From an uncultured Eubacteriales bacterium (GTDB lineage: Bacteria; Bacillota; Clostridia; Peptostreptococcales; Anaerovoracaceae), in contig URWB01000062.1 of NCBI GenBank assembly GCA_900551415.1, positions 1 through 13,596 of the forward strand: DNA of 13,596 nt. Direction: 5' to 3'. Both the position numbers and the translations under genes were made by a program. This document shows, one piece after another, positions 1 to 5,451 of this stretch (positions within the stretch are counted from its first letter, which is position 1; each line of letters opens with the position of its first letter). The notes under the pieces were generated by a model. The model did no database searches. It was not told the DNA's origin and saw nothing but the letters and a program-made list of their open reading frames with translations.

Positions 1-168
1 TTAAAATCTGTTTGATTTCTTCTCTCAAGACAAACGTCTTTGCGTTTGCTAATTCGTTTTGAATTATTGTCTTTTTTAAGAAATTGTCGAGAAACTTTCC
101 GCTAAATTGTCTTACCAATTCGCTGATTGTTTCAAAAATTTATTTGACTAAATTTCTACACTATGAAA

Positions 169-180
169 TTTTCAAGGTTC
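169..180 (-). promoter_or_regulatory. boxA-like antitermination element
   Basis: On the minus strand this reads GAACCTTGAAAA, resembling the boxA motif (core CTTTGAAAA) bound by NusB-NusE in rRNA leaders. It lies just downstream of the stem-loop at 183-201, as expected for a boxB/boxA-like pair that protects rRNA transcripts from premature termination. The identification rests on motif likeness and position only. Confidence 0.5.
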
Positions 181-182
181 AG

Positions 183-201
183 GTTCGACATGGTGTCGAA
201 C
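183..201 (-). promoter_or_regulatory. Leader stem-loop next to boxA
   Basis: A perfect 8-bp inverted repeat (GTTCGACA / TGTCGAAC) encloses a 3-base loop. On the minus strand it starts 7 bases after the -10 box of the third promoter, so it lies at the 5' end of that promoter's transcript and inside the transcripts of the other two. It is followed directly by the boxA-like element. No T-tract follows, so it does not look like a terminator. Confidence 0.55.
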
Positions 202-208
202 ATTTAAC

Positions 209-237
209 ATCTTAACACTTTTCTTTGTTTTTGTCAA
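209..237 (-). promoter_or_regulatory. Promoter P3 of probable rRNA operon
   Basis: On the minus strand there is TTGACA, a 17-bp spacer, then TAAGAT: a perfect -35 box, optimal spacing and a near-consensus -10 for the housekeeping sigma factor. The DNA upstream (about 238-285) has repeated A-tracts that could act as an UP element. This is the promoter closest to the leader. Confidence 0.75.
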
Positions 238-304
238 GCACTTTTTTCACTTTTCAAAATCTTTTTCAAAGCGTTATTCAGTTTTTACATTGCTTTCGGT
301 TATC

Positions 305-348
305 TCCGACAGCTTGATTATCTTACCATTTTTCAGGCAATCTGTCAA
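305..348 (-). repeat. Duplicated 44-bp promoter module (second copy at 435-478)
   Basis: Positions 305-348 and 435-478 are the same kind of unit, exactly 130 bp apart. Each has TTGACA, 17 bases, a -10 box, and then the identical 12-mer CAAGCTGTCGGA on the minus strand (plus-strand copies at 305-316 and 435-446). The spacers also share a GGTA segment next to the -10. The shared initially transcribed sequence suggests that P1 and P2 arose by duplication, or by exchange between rRNA operon promoter regions. Confidence 0.65.
320..348 (-). promoter_or_regulatory. Promoter P2 of probable rRNA operon
   Basis: On the minus strand there is TTGACA, a 17-bp spacer, then TAAGAT. The -35 is perfect and the -10 hexamer is identical to that of P3. 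Just downstream is CAAGCTGTCGGA, also present after the -10 of P1. A-tract-rich DNA upstream (about 349-375) is UP-element-like. Confidence 0.75.
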
Positions 349-449
349 GATGTTTTTCAAACTTTTTTCGAAGTTTTTCGTGCTCACTTCCGTGCCGATT
401 CGCTTCGTTTTTTCGTTGAGATTTGTCATTGTTTTCCGACAGCTTGTCT

Positions 450-478
450 ATAATACCACGCTTTTCTCAGCCTGTCAA
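450..478 (-). promoter_or_regulatory. Promoter P1 of probable rRNA operon
   Basis: On the minus strand there is TTGACA, a 17-bp spacer, then TATTAT. This is the furthest upstream of three tandem promoters. Its -35 box (473-478) contains the TGA stop codon (475-477) of the ATPase gene, so the promoter begins inside the end of that gene and its upstream AT-rich DNA is coding sequence. Confidence 0.75.
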
Positions 479-1383
479 TAGCTTTTTTCAGTTTTTCCGT
501 TTTTATTCACCTTTTTCTCTTCTGTTTCGGCAAACTCGTTTTTCCGTGCCCGGAAGAAGTCATAATAGATGCGTACGTTCTTCAGGCGGAACCAATCCTG
601 TTCGCAGACCGGATCCTGATCCAGATCATAGAGCTTAGCCCCTTTCATCGCCAAAAGGAACGGCGAGTGCGTCGCGATGATGAACTGGCAGCCGAAAAAT
701 CGAGCGGAATCCTCAAGAAAACGCGTCAGTTCCAGCTGACGTTCCGGCGAGAGGCTGTTTTCCGGCTCATCCAGCAGATAAACGCCGTTTTCCCGGATAC
801 GCGCGGTAAAATACCGATACGCGCTTTCTCCGTTCGAGAACTCACGCACATTGTCCATCAGAGTGTGACGGATATACTTGGACTGCGATTTTGATTTTGC
901 CAGATTTGAGCGTTTCAGCGTTTCGTACTCCTCTATGCCGCCGAACTGAAAATGCGCGTACTTATATCCGGTATACTCTGCCAGCCGTTCTTCCCGTTTT
1001 TCATGGATCCCATCGTTCAGGCTCCGGATATCCAGCATATAGTCAAAGACATCGTCACTCGTGATGATGCACCGGTTTTCCGTCTGTGTACTGTAATATT
1101 CCGTCTCGCAGCGGCGGACATAATCATCCCAAAAGTTCGATTTATTGAACGCCGCCATACGTTCCGCGCCGATCTCGGCGGCAATGACATTCAGCAGTGT
1201 GCTCTTTCCGGACCCGTTTCCTCCGTAAAAAAGCGTGATATCGTCGAACTCGACCTGCTGCAGCCCTTTTTGCGGAAAGATCTGAAACGGATAGAACGTA
1301 TCGTAGCAGGTCCGTTTGATCCCATGCAGAAACCCTTCCTCCGCTGCCTGTGAGACCGTACGGAATGTTTTTAGATAGCGCAT
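475..1383 (-). CDS. AAA/ABC-type predicted ATPase
   Basis: A 302-residue soluble ATPase of the ABC/SMC-like class (AAA_21-type; similar to the predicted ATPases of COG3910). Walker A GGNGSGKST is at residues 54-62, a signature-like SNGES at 183-187, Walker B VYLLDEP at 201-207 with catalytic Glu206, and a switch histidine in IIATHSP (His239). There is no transmembrane segment. The C-terminal tail (about 285-302) is Lys/Glu-rich. The start is ATG 1383, preceded at 9 bases by a perfect AAGGAGG (1393-1399); the longer open frame upstream is only overlap with the transporter gene. The gene overlaps the MFS gene by 13 bp, so the two are very likely co-translated. No terminator follows, and the stop codon sits in the -35 box of P1. 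The biological substrate is unknown. Members of this class act as lone regulatory or nuclease-associated ATPases, but no nuclease partner is visible here. Confidence 0.85.
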   Translation of the reverse strand: MRYLKTFRTVSQAAEEGFLHGIKRTCYDTFYPFQIFPQKGLQQVEFDDITLFYGGNGSGKSTLLNVIAAEIGAERMAAFNKSNFWDDYVRRCETEYYSTQTENRCIITSDDVFDYMLDIRSLNDGIHEKREERLAEYTGYKYAHFQFGGIEEYETLKRSNLAKSKSQSKYIRHTLMDNVREFSNGESAYRYFTARIRENGVYLLDEPENSLSPERQLELTRFLEDSARFFGCQFIIATHSPFLLAMKGAKLYDLDQDPVCEQDWFRLKNVRIYYDFFRARKNEFAETEEKKVNKNGKTEKSY

Positions 1384-2552
1384 CCTTGTGTGCCTCCTTC
1401 CGTTTTTTGCAGGCCGAACAGCACATACAGCACGCAGGCGAGCCCGTTCCACAGCGCAAAGAAGCAGTAGCAGCCCTGCGCGCCGAACACGTCCAGCAGG
1501 ATCCCGCCGATCAGGCTGCAAAGGATCGTGCTGAAATTATTGCCGACCGCGTGGAAGGTTGAAATGGCCAGCGCAGACAGCCGCGGTTCCGTGATCTTGC
1601 CGAAATATTTGATGAATTCCACCCAGATGACGCCGTTGGACATGCCCTGCAGGAAAAATGTCGCCAGCAATACCCGGTAATCCGGACCGAACGCATAAAA
1701 CGCGAAGCGCACTGCGCACAAAGCGACTGCGAGCAGCGTCAGCTTTTCGGTCGGAAGCCAACGGTTGAGCAGCGGTACCAGAAGCATGAATACGGTCTCA
1801 CTGCCGGCCATCAGCAGGAACGCCAGGCCGATCCCGGCCAGACTGCCGCCTCCGTCCCGAAAGAGATAACCGAAATAGGTGCTGTTTCCCACGGCACAGC
1901 CGAATACAAAGAACGAACAGGTCAAAAGCTTCAGATATCTGCGGTTGTGCAGCAATTCGCCGAGAGAAGTTTTTCCGCTGCCGTCGGTCTTCCGGTAGTG
2001 CGGCGGTTCGGTTTCCCGCAGGATGACCAACGCCGCGATCGCAAAGGTGATCGCGTAGATGTAGAAAATGCTCGCCAGGCCGTGTCCCTCCGCATAGCTG
2101 CCGGCAAGATAGACCGCGGCTGAATAGCCCAACGCGCCGAACGAACGGACGACCGGAAAGTTCTTGCCGCTGTCCATGACAAAAGAGTCGCAAAGCCCAT
2201 GCACCGGCCCCTGGAACGCGTACATCGCCCCATAGAGCACCACATACAGCAGGAAATCCGTCGTGCGGAGCGTCAGGATCGCAAAGGTCGCCGCGCACAC
2301 AAAAAGCAGCGCGATCAATCTGCGTTTCTGTAAGGTATTCGCATAAATCTTCCCCCAAACCAGACCAGCGATCACGGCGACTGCCGTACCGGTCGAAGTC
2401 ACGATGCCGACCTGCGTCCCGGAAAATCCGATCGAGCTGAGATACTGTCCGATCAGCGGGCTGACGGCGCCCAGCGGGCAGTAGATAAAGAAGTACAGCA
2501 GATAGCTCCTTTTTTCCGCCTTGGCCTGTTGTAAAAAAGTATTCTGGTTCAT
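1371..2552 (-). CDS. MFS transporter (MFS_1-like)
   Basis: A 393-residue polytopic membrane protein of the major facilitator superfamily with about 12 hydrophobic segments, the usual length for a 12-TM MFS permease. After the first segment comes a conserved-type stretch (IGQYLSSIGFSGTQVG), and the motif VRSFGALGYS near residues 136-145 is typical of the LacY/nucleoside-symporter-like MFS_1 group. A hydrophilic loop around residues 180-200 separates the two halves. The start ATG at 2552 has GAGGAGA at 2561-2567, 8 bases upstream. Transport is probably proton-coupled, but the substrate cannot be read from the sequence: a sugar, nucleoside or drug exporter are all possible. It shares a transcript with the ATPase. 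Confidence 0.88.
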   Translation of the reverse strand: MNQNTFLQQAKAEKRSYLLYFFIYCPLGAVSPLIGQYLSSIGFSGTQVGIVTSTGTAVAVIAGLVWGKIYANTLQKRRLIALLFVCAATFAILTLRTTDFLLYVVLYGAMYAFQGPVHGLCDSFVMDSGKNFPVVRSFGALGYSAAVYLAGSYAEGHGLASIFYIYAITFAIAALVILRETEPPHYRKTDGSGKTSLGELLHNRRYLKLLTCSFFVFGCAVGNSTYFGYLFRDGGGSLAGIGLAFLLMAGSETVFMLLVPLLNRWLPTEKLTLLAVALCAVRFAFYAFGPDYRVLLATFFLQGMSNGVIWVEFIKYFGKITEPRLSALAISTFHAVGNNFSTILCSLIGGILLDVFGAQGCYCFFALWNGLACVLYVLFGLQKTEGGTQGCAI

Positions 2553-2601
2553 GTGTCGGTTCTCCTCATCCCGCCGCAGGGTCTTTCTATGCTTTGTGCT
2601 T

Positions 2602-2630
2602 TTGTTTTGCTCTTAAAATTAAAGTATAGC
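2602..2630 (+). promoter_or_regulatory. Weak candidate promoter for the DUF421 gene
   Basis: TTGTTT, a 17-bp spacer and TATAGC point to the right, about 60 bases before the DUF421 start. Both boxes are imperfect. The -10 overlaps that of the opposite promoter at 2623-2651, so the two could compete for polymerase. Confidence 0.3.
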
Positions 2631-2651
2631 AAATCTCGAACCGGTAAACAA
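2623..2651 (-). promoter_or_regulatory. Promoter of the MFS-ATPase pair
   Basis: On the minus strand there is TTGTTT (2646-2651), a 17-bp spacer and TATACT (2623-2628), with a TG at the extended -10 position (TGC before TATACT). The strong extended -10 compensates for the weak -35. It lies about 70 bases upstream of the MFS start codon. Confidence 0.55.
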
Positions 2652-2675
2652 TATACGGAGGAAAAATTTTTAAGC

Positions 2676-2683
2676 AAGGAGGT
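2676..2683 (+). promoter_or_regulatory. Ribosome binding site fixing a TTG start
   Basis: AAGGAGGT is fully complementary to the 16S 3' end and sits 6 bases before TTG 2690. It supports the rare TTG codon as the true start of the DUF421 gene; no ATG in frame gives the conserved N-terminal membrane segment. Confidence 0.8.
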
Positions 2684-2689
2684 ACGCAT

Positions 2690-3397
2690 TTGTTAATTGT
2701 CGCGATTCGTACTCTGATTCTATACGCAGCCGTTCTTTTTGCGGTCCGACTCATGGGGAAATCTGAATTGTCCAAAATGTCCCCGTTTCAAATGGTGATT
2801 CTTTTTATGATTGCGGAGCTGGCCGCCATTCCGATTGATTCAACATCCGCTTCGCTGATCAACGGCGTCATGGCAATCTTCACTTTGATGTTCCTTCAAA
2901 TTGCAATCTCCTTTTTAGCAACGAAATGGGAGTGGTTCAAAGCCCTGGTTACCGATAAACCCAGCGTTTTGATCGAAAAAGGAAAACTCAATGAAAAGGA
3001 AATCAGACGCCTTCGCATCACGAGCACAGATCTGATGGAACAGCTGCGTCTTGGGAATTGTCCCTCTCTCTCCGACGTGCAATATGCCATCATGGAGTCC
3101 AACGGTCAACTGACGATCATTCCAAAAGCCGAGAATCGGCCGCTGACCCCAAAGGATCTGTGCCTCGCGGTCTGTGAAGGAGTTCTGCCGATGCTGATCA
3201 TTTCAGACGGCAAGCTGTATGAACAAAATCTGCATGCGCTGGGCATGAGCAGGGAAATGCTCGACAGCAAGCTAAGGAAGGCAGGGTTGACAGATTATCA
3301 ACGGGTTTTCCTTGCTTTTTATGATGAAAACAAGCGAATCCACCTTTATCTGCGTGACGCTCACACGCTGCCGTTCGCCTCGGAGGTGGTGCTATGA
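2690..3397 (+). CDS. DUF421 membrane protein (YetF-like)
   Basis: A 235-residue protein of the DUF421/YetF family. The N-terminal membrane part has hydrophobic segments at about residues 3-21, 33-49 and 58-77, with the family-type RLMGKSELSKMSPF at 20-33. The C-terminal soluble domain begins near residue 85 and contains KPSVLIEKGKL (90-100), a segment around RITSTDLMEQLR (109-120) and a second small module ending at the C-terminus. Structures of Bacillus YetF show that the soluble domain forms mixed alpha/beta modules; the biochemical role is not settled and I do not assign one. Translation starts at TTG with a perfect ribosome binding site. The stop overlaps the ATG of the DUF4363 gene by 4 bp (ATGA), so the two are translationally coupled and probably act together at the membrane. 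Confidence 0.9.
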   Translation: MLIVAIRTLILYAAVLFAVRLMGKSELSKMSPFQMVILFMIAELAAIPIDSTSASLINGVMAIFTLMFLQIAISFLATKWEWFKALVTDKPSVLIEKGKLNEKEIRRLRITSTDLMEQLRLGNCPSLSDVQYAIMESNGQLTIIPKAENRPLTPKDLCLAVCEGVLPMLIISDGKLYEQNLHALGMSREMLDSKLRKAGLTDYQRVFLAFYDENKRIHLYLRDAHTLPFASEVVL

Positions 3398-3777
3398 AAG
3401 ATTTTATCGTATCCATCTGCGCGGTTGCCATACTGATTGGTGGCTGGCTCTGCTTTGCCCACTACTCACAGGAACGAATTGACAGCTTCACCACGCAAAT
3501 TCGCGAAGAGATCCTTCCTCACGTTGAAAACGCGCAATGGACGGAATCGCTGCAAAAAACGCGGGCACTCAGTCAGGACTGGCATCGATACAAAAAGAAG
3601 GCTGTTTTTTTCCTCGATACCCAAACCATCAACGAAATCGATTACTCCATGGCGAAGTCTGTCAAATATGTCAAGGCCAAGGACGTTTCCAACGCCTCCG
3701 GTGAATTATCCGCCATGCTCGAGCAGCTGACCTTCCTTTGCTCCAACGATGAGGTCAACTGGGGGAATGTATTCTAG
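3394..3777 (+). CDS. DUF4363 family membrane-anchored protein
   Basis: A 127-residue protein with a single N-terminal hydrophobic segment (about residues 4-23) followed by a helical, charged domain that should lie outside the membrane. Its aromatic and charged pattern (AQWTESLQ, QDWHRYKKKAVFF) matches what I recall of DUF4363 proteins, which in Clostridia are usually encoded beside DUF421 genes. GGAGGTG at 3382-3388 lies inside the end of the DUF421 gene, giving an ATGA overlap. The hydrophobic segment could be a signal anchor rather than a cleaved signal, since no clear cleavage site follows. Its function is unknown; the pairing suggests an accessory or sensor subunit for the DUF421 protein. 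Confidence 0.8.
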   Translation: MKDFIVSICAVAILIGGWLCFAHYSQERIDSFTTQIREEILPHVENAQWTESLQKTRALSQDWHRYKKKAVFFLDTQTINEIDYSMAKSVKYVKAKDVSNASGELSAMLEQLTFLCSNDEVNWGNVF

Positions 3778-3926
3778 CCGCGGTCTTTGCCTTTACCGCC
3801 AAAGCGCTAGGTGCGCATGACCAAATCCAAGCTCTCTATGCACGCATGGGGGTTCGCGCATGAGCACCGCTCCGCGATGTTGTTTTGTCGTGGTTTTAAA
3901 AATACCGACACGCAATATTTTTGCAT

Positions 3927-3958
3927 AGTAAAAAAGACCGTTTCCGGTCTTTTTTACT
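3927..3958. terminator. Bidirectional terminator between DUF4363 and rqcP
   Basis: A perfect 14-bp inverted repeat (AGTAAAAAAGACCG, loop TTTC, CGGTCTTTTTTACT) has a GC core flanked by A6/T6 tracts, so it works in both directions for the two convergent genes. On the minus strand the loop is GAAA, a stable GNRA tetraloop. The stop codon of rqcP (3954-3956) lies inside it. Confidence 0.9.
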
Positions 3959-4196
3959 GAATTATTTCATACATTTTGGTTGCGGCTTCTTTCTTACAAG
4001 ATTCGGTAAGTTCCAAAACCTTCGCTGATACGCTGCTGTTTCCGAACTCGATGTGGATGATATCACCCACCTTGACCTCGGTGCCGGCTTTCGCGAGCTT
4101 TCCATTGACCGAAACACGCCCCTGATCACAAGCGTCTTTGGCTACGGTCCGCCGTTTAATCAGTCTTGAATTTTTTAAAAACTTGTCGATCCTCAT
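3954..4196 (-). CDS. rqcP: RqcP, S4-domain ribosome quality control factor
   Basis: An 80-residue protein that is essentially one S4 RNA-binding domain: MRIDKFLKNSRLIKRRT at the start, then CDQGRVSVNGKLAKAG (residues 23-38) and VKVGDIIHIEF (41-51). This is the pattern of RqcP (Bacillus YabO). RqcP stabilises P-site tRNA on the obstructed 50S subunit while RqcH adds the C-terminal alanine tail to stalled peptides. Bacillus RqcP is about 86 residues, so the length fits. The ribosome binding site is weak (AAAGG, about 6 bases before ATG 4196). The upstream hup terminator separates it from hup, so it depends on readthrough or an unrecognised promoter in 4197-4245. In Bacillus, yabP, yabQ and divIC follow; here transcription ends at once. 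Confidence 0.9.
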   Translation of the reverse strand: MRIDKFLKNSRLIKRRTVAKDACDQGRVSVNGKLAKAGTEVKVGDIIHIEFGNSSVSAKVLELTESCKKEAATKMYEIIQ

Positions 4197-4245
4197 AAGC
4201 GCCTTTCCCTAACCCTCTAATGAGCTATTAGGTTTGAAATGTTAT

Positions 4246-4267
4246 AAAAAAGGTAAGTGCTTACCTT
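4246..4267 (-). terminator. Intrinsic terminator after hup
   Basis: On the minus strand a perfect 8-bp stem AAGGTAAG / CTTACCTT with a 2-base minimal turn runs into a T-tract. It starts 11 bases past the hup stop. The stem is not very GC-rich, so it may be leaky and let a fraction of transcripts reach rqcP. Confidence 0.75.
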
Positions 4268-4277
4268 AATTATCAAA

Positions 4278-4556
4278 TTATTTGTTTACAGCGTCCTTTA
4301 ATGCCTTGCCTGCCTTGAATACAGGAGCTTTGGATGCTTCAATCTGGATTACTTCTTCCGGCTGACGAGGGTTTCTGCCCTGTCTTGCTTTTCTTTCTCT
4401 GGTTTCAAAAGTACCGAATCCGATTAACTGTACTTTTTCACCCTTTATTAATGCTTCTTCGATGCTTGCAGTTACCGCGTTTAACGCCGCTTCCGCATCC
4501 TTCTTTGTAAAATTAGCCTTTTCTGCGATTGCAGCTACTAATTCAGCTTTGTTCAT
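4278..4556 (-). CDS. hup: HU family DNA-binding protein
   Basis: A 92-residue nucleoid protein of the HU/IHF family. The N-terminal helices carry MNKAELVAAIAEKA. The conserved turn IGFGTFE is at residues 45-51. The DNA-grasping arm (about 52-75) contains GRNPRQPEEV with the intercalating proline (Pro63), and the C-terminal FKAGKALKDAVN is canonical. HU binds and bends DNA as a dimer and compacts the chromosome. AAGGAGG at 4564-4570 is 7 bases before ATG 4556, a strong site fitting an abundant protein. Its codons are more A/T-rich than those of its neighbours, consistent with high expression. It follows mazG by 40 bases and has its own terminator, so it probably also has its own promoter, which I could not identify with confidence. 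Confidence 0.96.
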   Translation of the reverse strand: MNKAELVAAIAEKANFTKKDAEAALNAVTASIEEALIKGEKVQLIGFGTFETRERKARQGRNPRQPEEVIQIEASKAPVFKAGKALKDAVNK

Positions 4557-4574
4557 TTAAGTTCCTCCTTCATA

Positions 4575-4594
4575 ATGATAATCTAGAAAATCAT
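4575..4594. promoter_or_regulatory. Imperfect palindrome upstream of hup
   Basis: A 20-bp near-palindrome of the form ATGAT-NN-TCTAGA-NN-ATCAT lies in the short gap between the mazG stop and the hup ribosome binding site. It could be a protein-binding operator or a 5' hairpin of the hup mRNA. The only evidence is its symmetry and position. Confidence 0.35.
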
Positions 4595-4596
4595 GC

Positions 4597-5436
4597 CTAG
4601 ACGGAATGCTCCAATTTTTTGGCTTCATTCCATAACTCGTCCATCTCCGACAAACTCATCTCTTCCAACTCCCTGCCGCAAGCCAAGGCTGTTTTCTCGA
4701 TATGTGAGAAGCGTCTAATGAACTTATTATTAGTATAATTCAAAGCGTCCTCAGGGTCAATGCCCAAAAATCTAGAAATATTGACAACAGAAAAAAGCAG
4801 ATCTCCCACTTCTTCTTTTAGACGTGCCGCGTCCTTGTTTTCGTCTTGACAGCAGCTGATAACCTCTCGGTACTCCTCCTTCACCTTGTCAAAAGCTCCG
4901 GAAATATCATCCCAGTCAAAACCGGACTCCGCGGCGCGCTTCTGGATTTTGTTCGCTCTGGTGAGAGCGGGCAAAGCCTTCGGCACTTTTTCCATGCGAG
5001 AGGTTACACGCTTGTCCCCTCTCTCTTGTACCTTGATATTTTCCCATTTTTCAAGCACTTTGTCAATAGATTTCGCGTGATTATTTTCGCTTTCTTCCAA
5101 AAAAACATGAGGATGACGGCGAATCATTTTTTCACATTCCTCATTGATCACGTCTGTCAAGTCAAAGCCTCCGCGCTCCTCCTCGATGTGCGCGTGGAAA
5201 ACCACCTGCAGCAGGACGTCGCCCAGTTCCTCCCGCAGATTCGCAAGATCTTTATTGTCGATAGCCTCGACAACCTCGTAAGCTTCCTCCAGCATGCCTG
5301 CGCGCAGGCTTTCATGGGTCTGCACCCGATCCCACGGACATTCGACACGCAAAATTGCGATGATCTCCGCGAGCCGCCCGATAGCTGTTTCTTTCGCTTC
5401 TACCGCGGCGGTGAGATGTCTGTATGCTTCTTTCAT
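4597..5436 (-). CDS. mazG: Nucleoside triphosphate pyrophosphohydrolase MazG
   Basis: A 279-residue cytoplasmic all-alpha NTP pyrophosphohydrolase that converts NTPs or dNTPs to the monophosphate and PPi, removing aberrant nucleotides. It has the tandem MazG architecture. Repeat 1 has CPWDRVQTHESL (33-44), metal-binding EEAYE (50-54) and REELGD (68-73). Repeat 2 has KEEYREV (186-192) and KEEVGDLLF (207-215). Length matches E. coli MazG (about 263 residues). The N-terminal tetrapyrrole-methylase domain found in Bacillus YabN is absent. ATG 5436 is preceded by GAGGAGA (5441-5447). The upstream flippase gene ends 15 bp before, so they share a transcript. Confidence 0.95.
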   Translation of the reverse strand: MKEAYRHLTAAVEAKETAIGRLAEIIAILRVECPWDRVQTHESLRAGMLEEAYEVVEAIDNKDLANLREELGDVLLQVVFHAHIEEERGGFDLTDVINEECEKMIRRHPHVFLEESENNHAKSIDKVLEKWENIKVQERGDKRVTSRMEKVPKALPALTRANKIQKRAAESGFDWDDISGAFDKVKEEYREVISCCQDENKDAARLKEEVGDLLFSVVNISRFLGIDPEDALNYTNNKFIRRFSHIEKTALACGRELEEMSLSEMDELWNEAKKLEHSV

Positions 5437-5451
5437 TTTCTCTCCTCTTCG

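Larger units (their letters stand above)
1..202 (-). other. Probable rRNA operon leader (pre-16S region)
   Basis: This AT-rich stretch has no credible gene. Read on the minus strand, it follows three tandem strong promoters. It carries a perfect short stem-loop (183-201), a boxA-like sequence (169-180), then about 170 bases of A/T-rich leader with another small inverted repeat (arms 31-36 and 43-48). This order of multiple promoters, hairpin, boxA and untranslated leader is characteristic of ribosomal RNA operons in Bacillota. I infer that the 16S rRNA gene starts just past the left edge; no 16S sequence lies inside the window, so this remains an inference. A different highly expressed stable RNA is the main alternative. 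Confidence 0.6.

Noticed and set aside
1..474. CRISPR array or tandem repeats suggested by recurring TTTTCAAA and TGTCAAG words
   Set aside because: The words are A-tract and -35 elements of tandem promoters; there are no regular repeats or unique spacers.
290..481. Short plus-strand Phe/Ser-rich frames (also 423-638)
   Set aside because: They cover the minus-strand promoter region. The Phe-rich translation comes from T-tracts, and no ribosome site is present.
1384..1521. N-terminal extension of the ATPase
   Set aside because: It lies within the transporter gene in another frame, reads as low-complexity Arg-rich sequence, and a perfect ribosome site supports ATG 1383.
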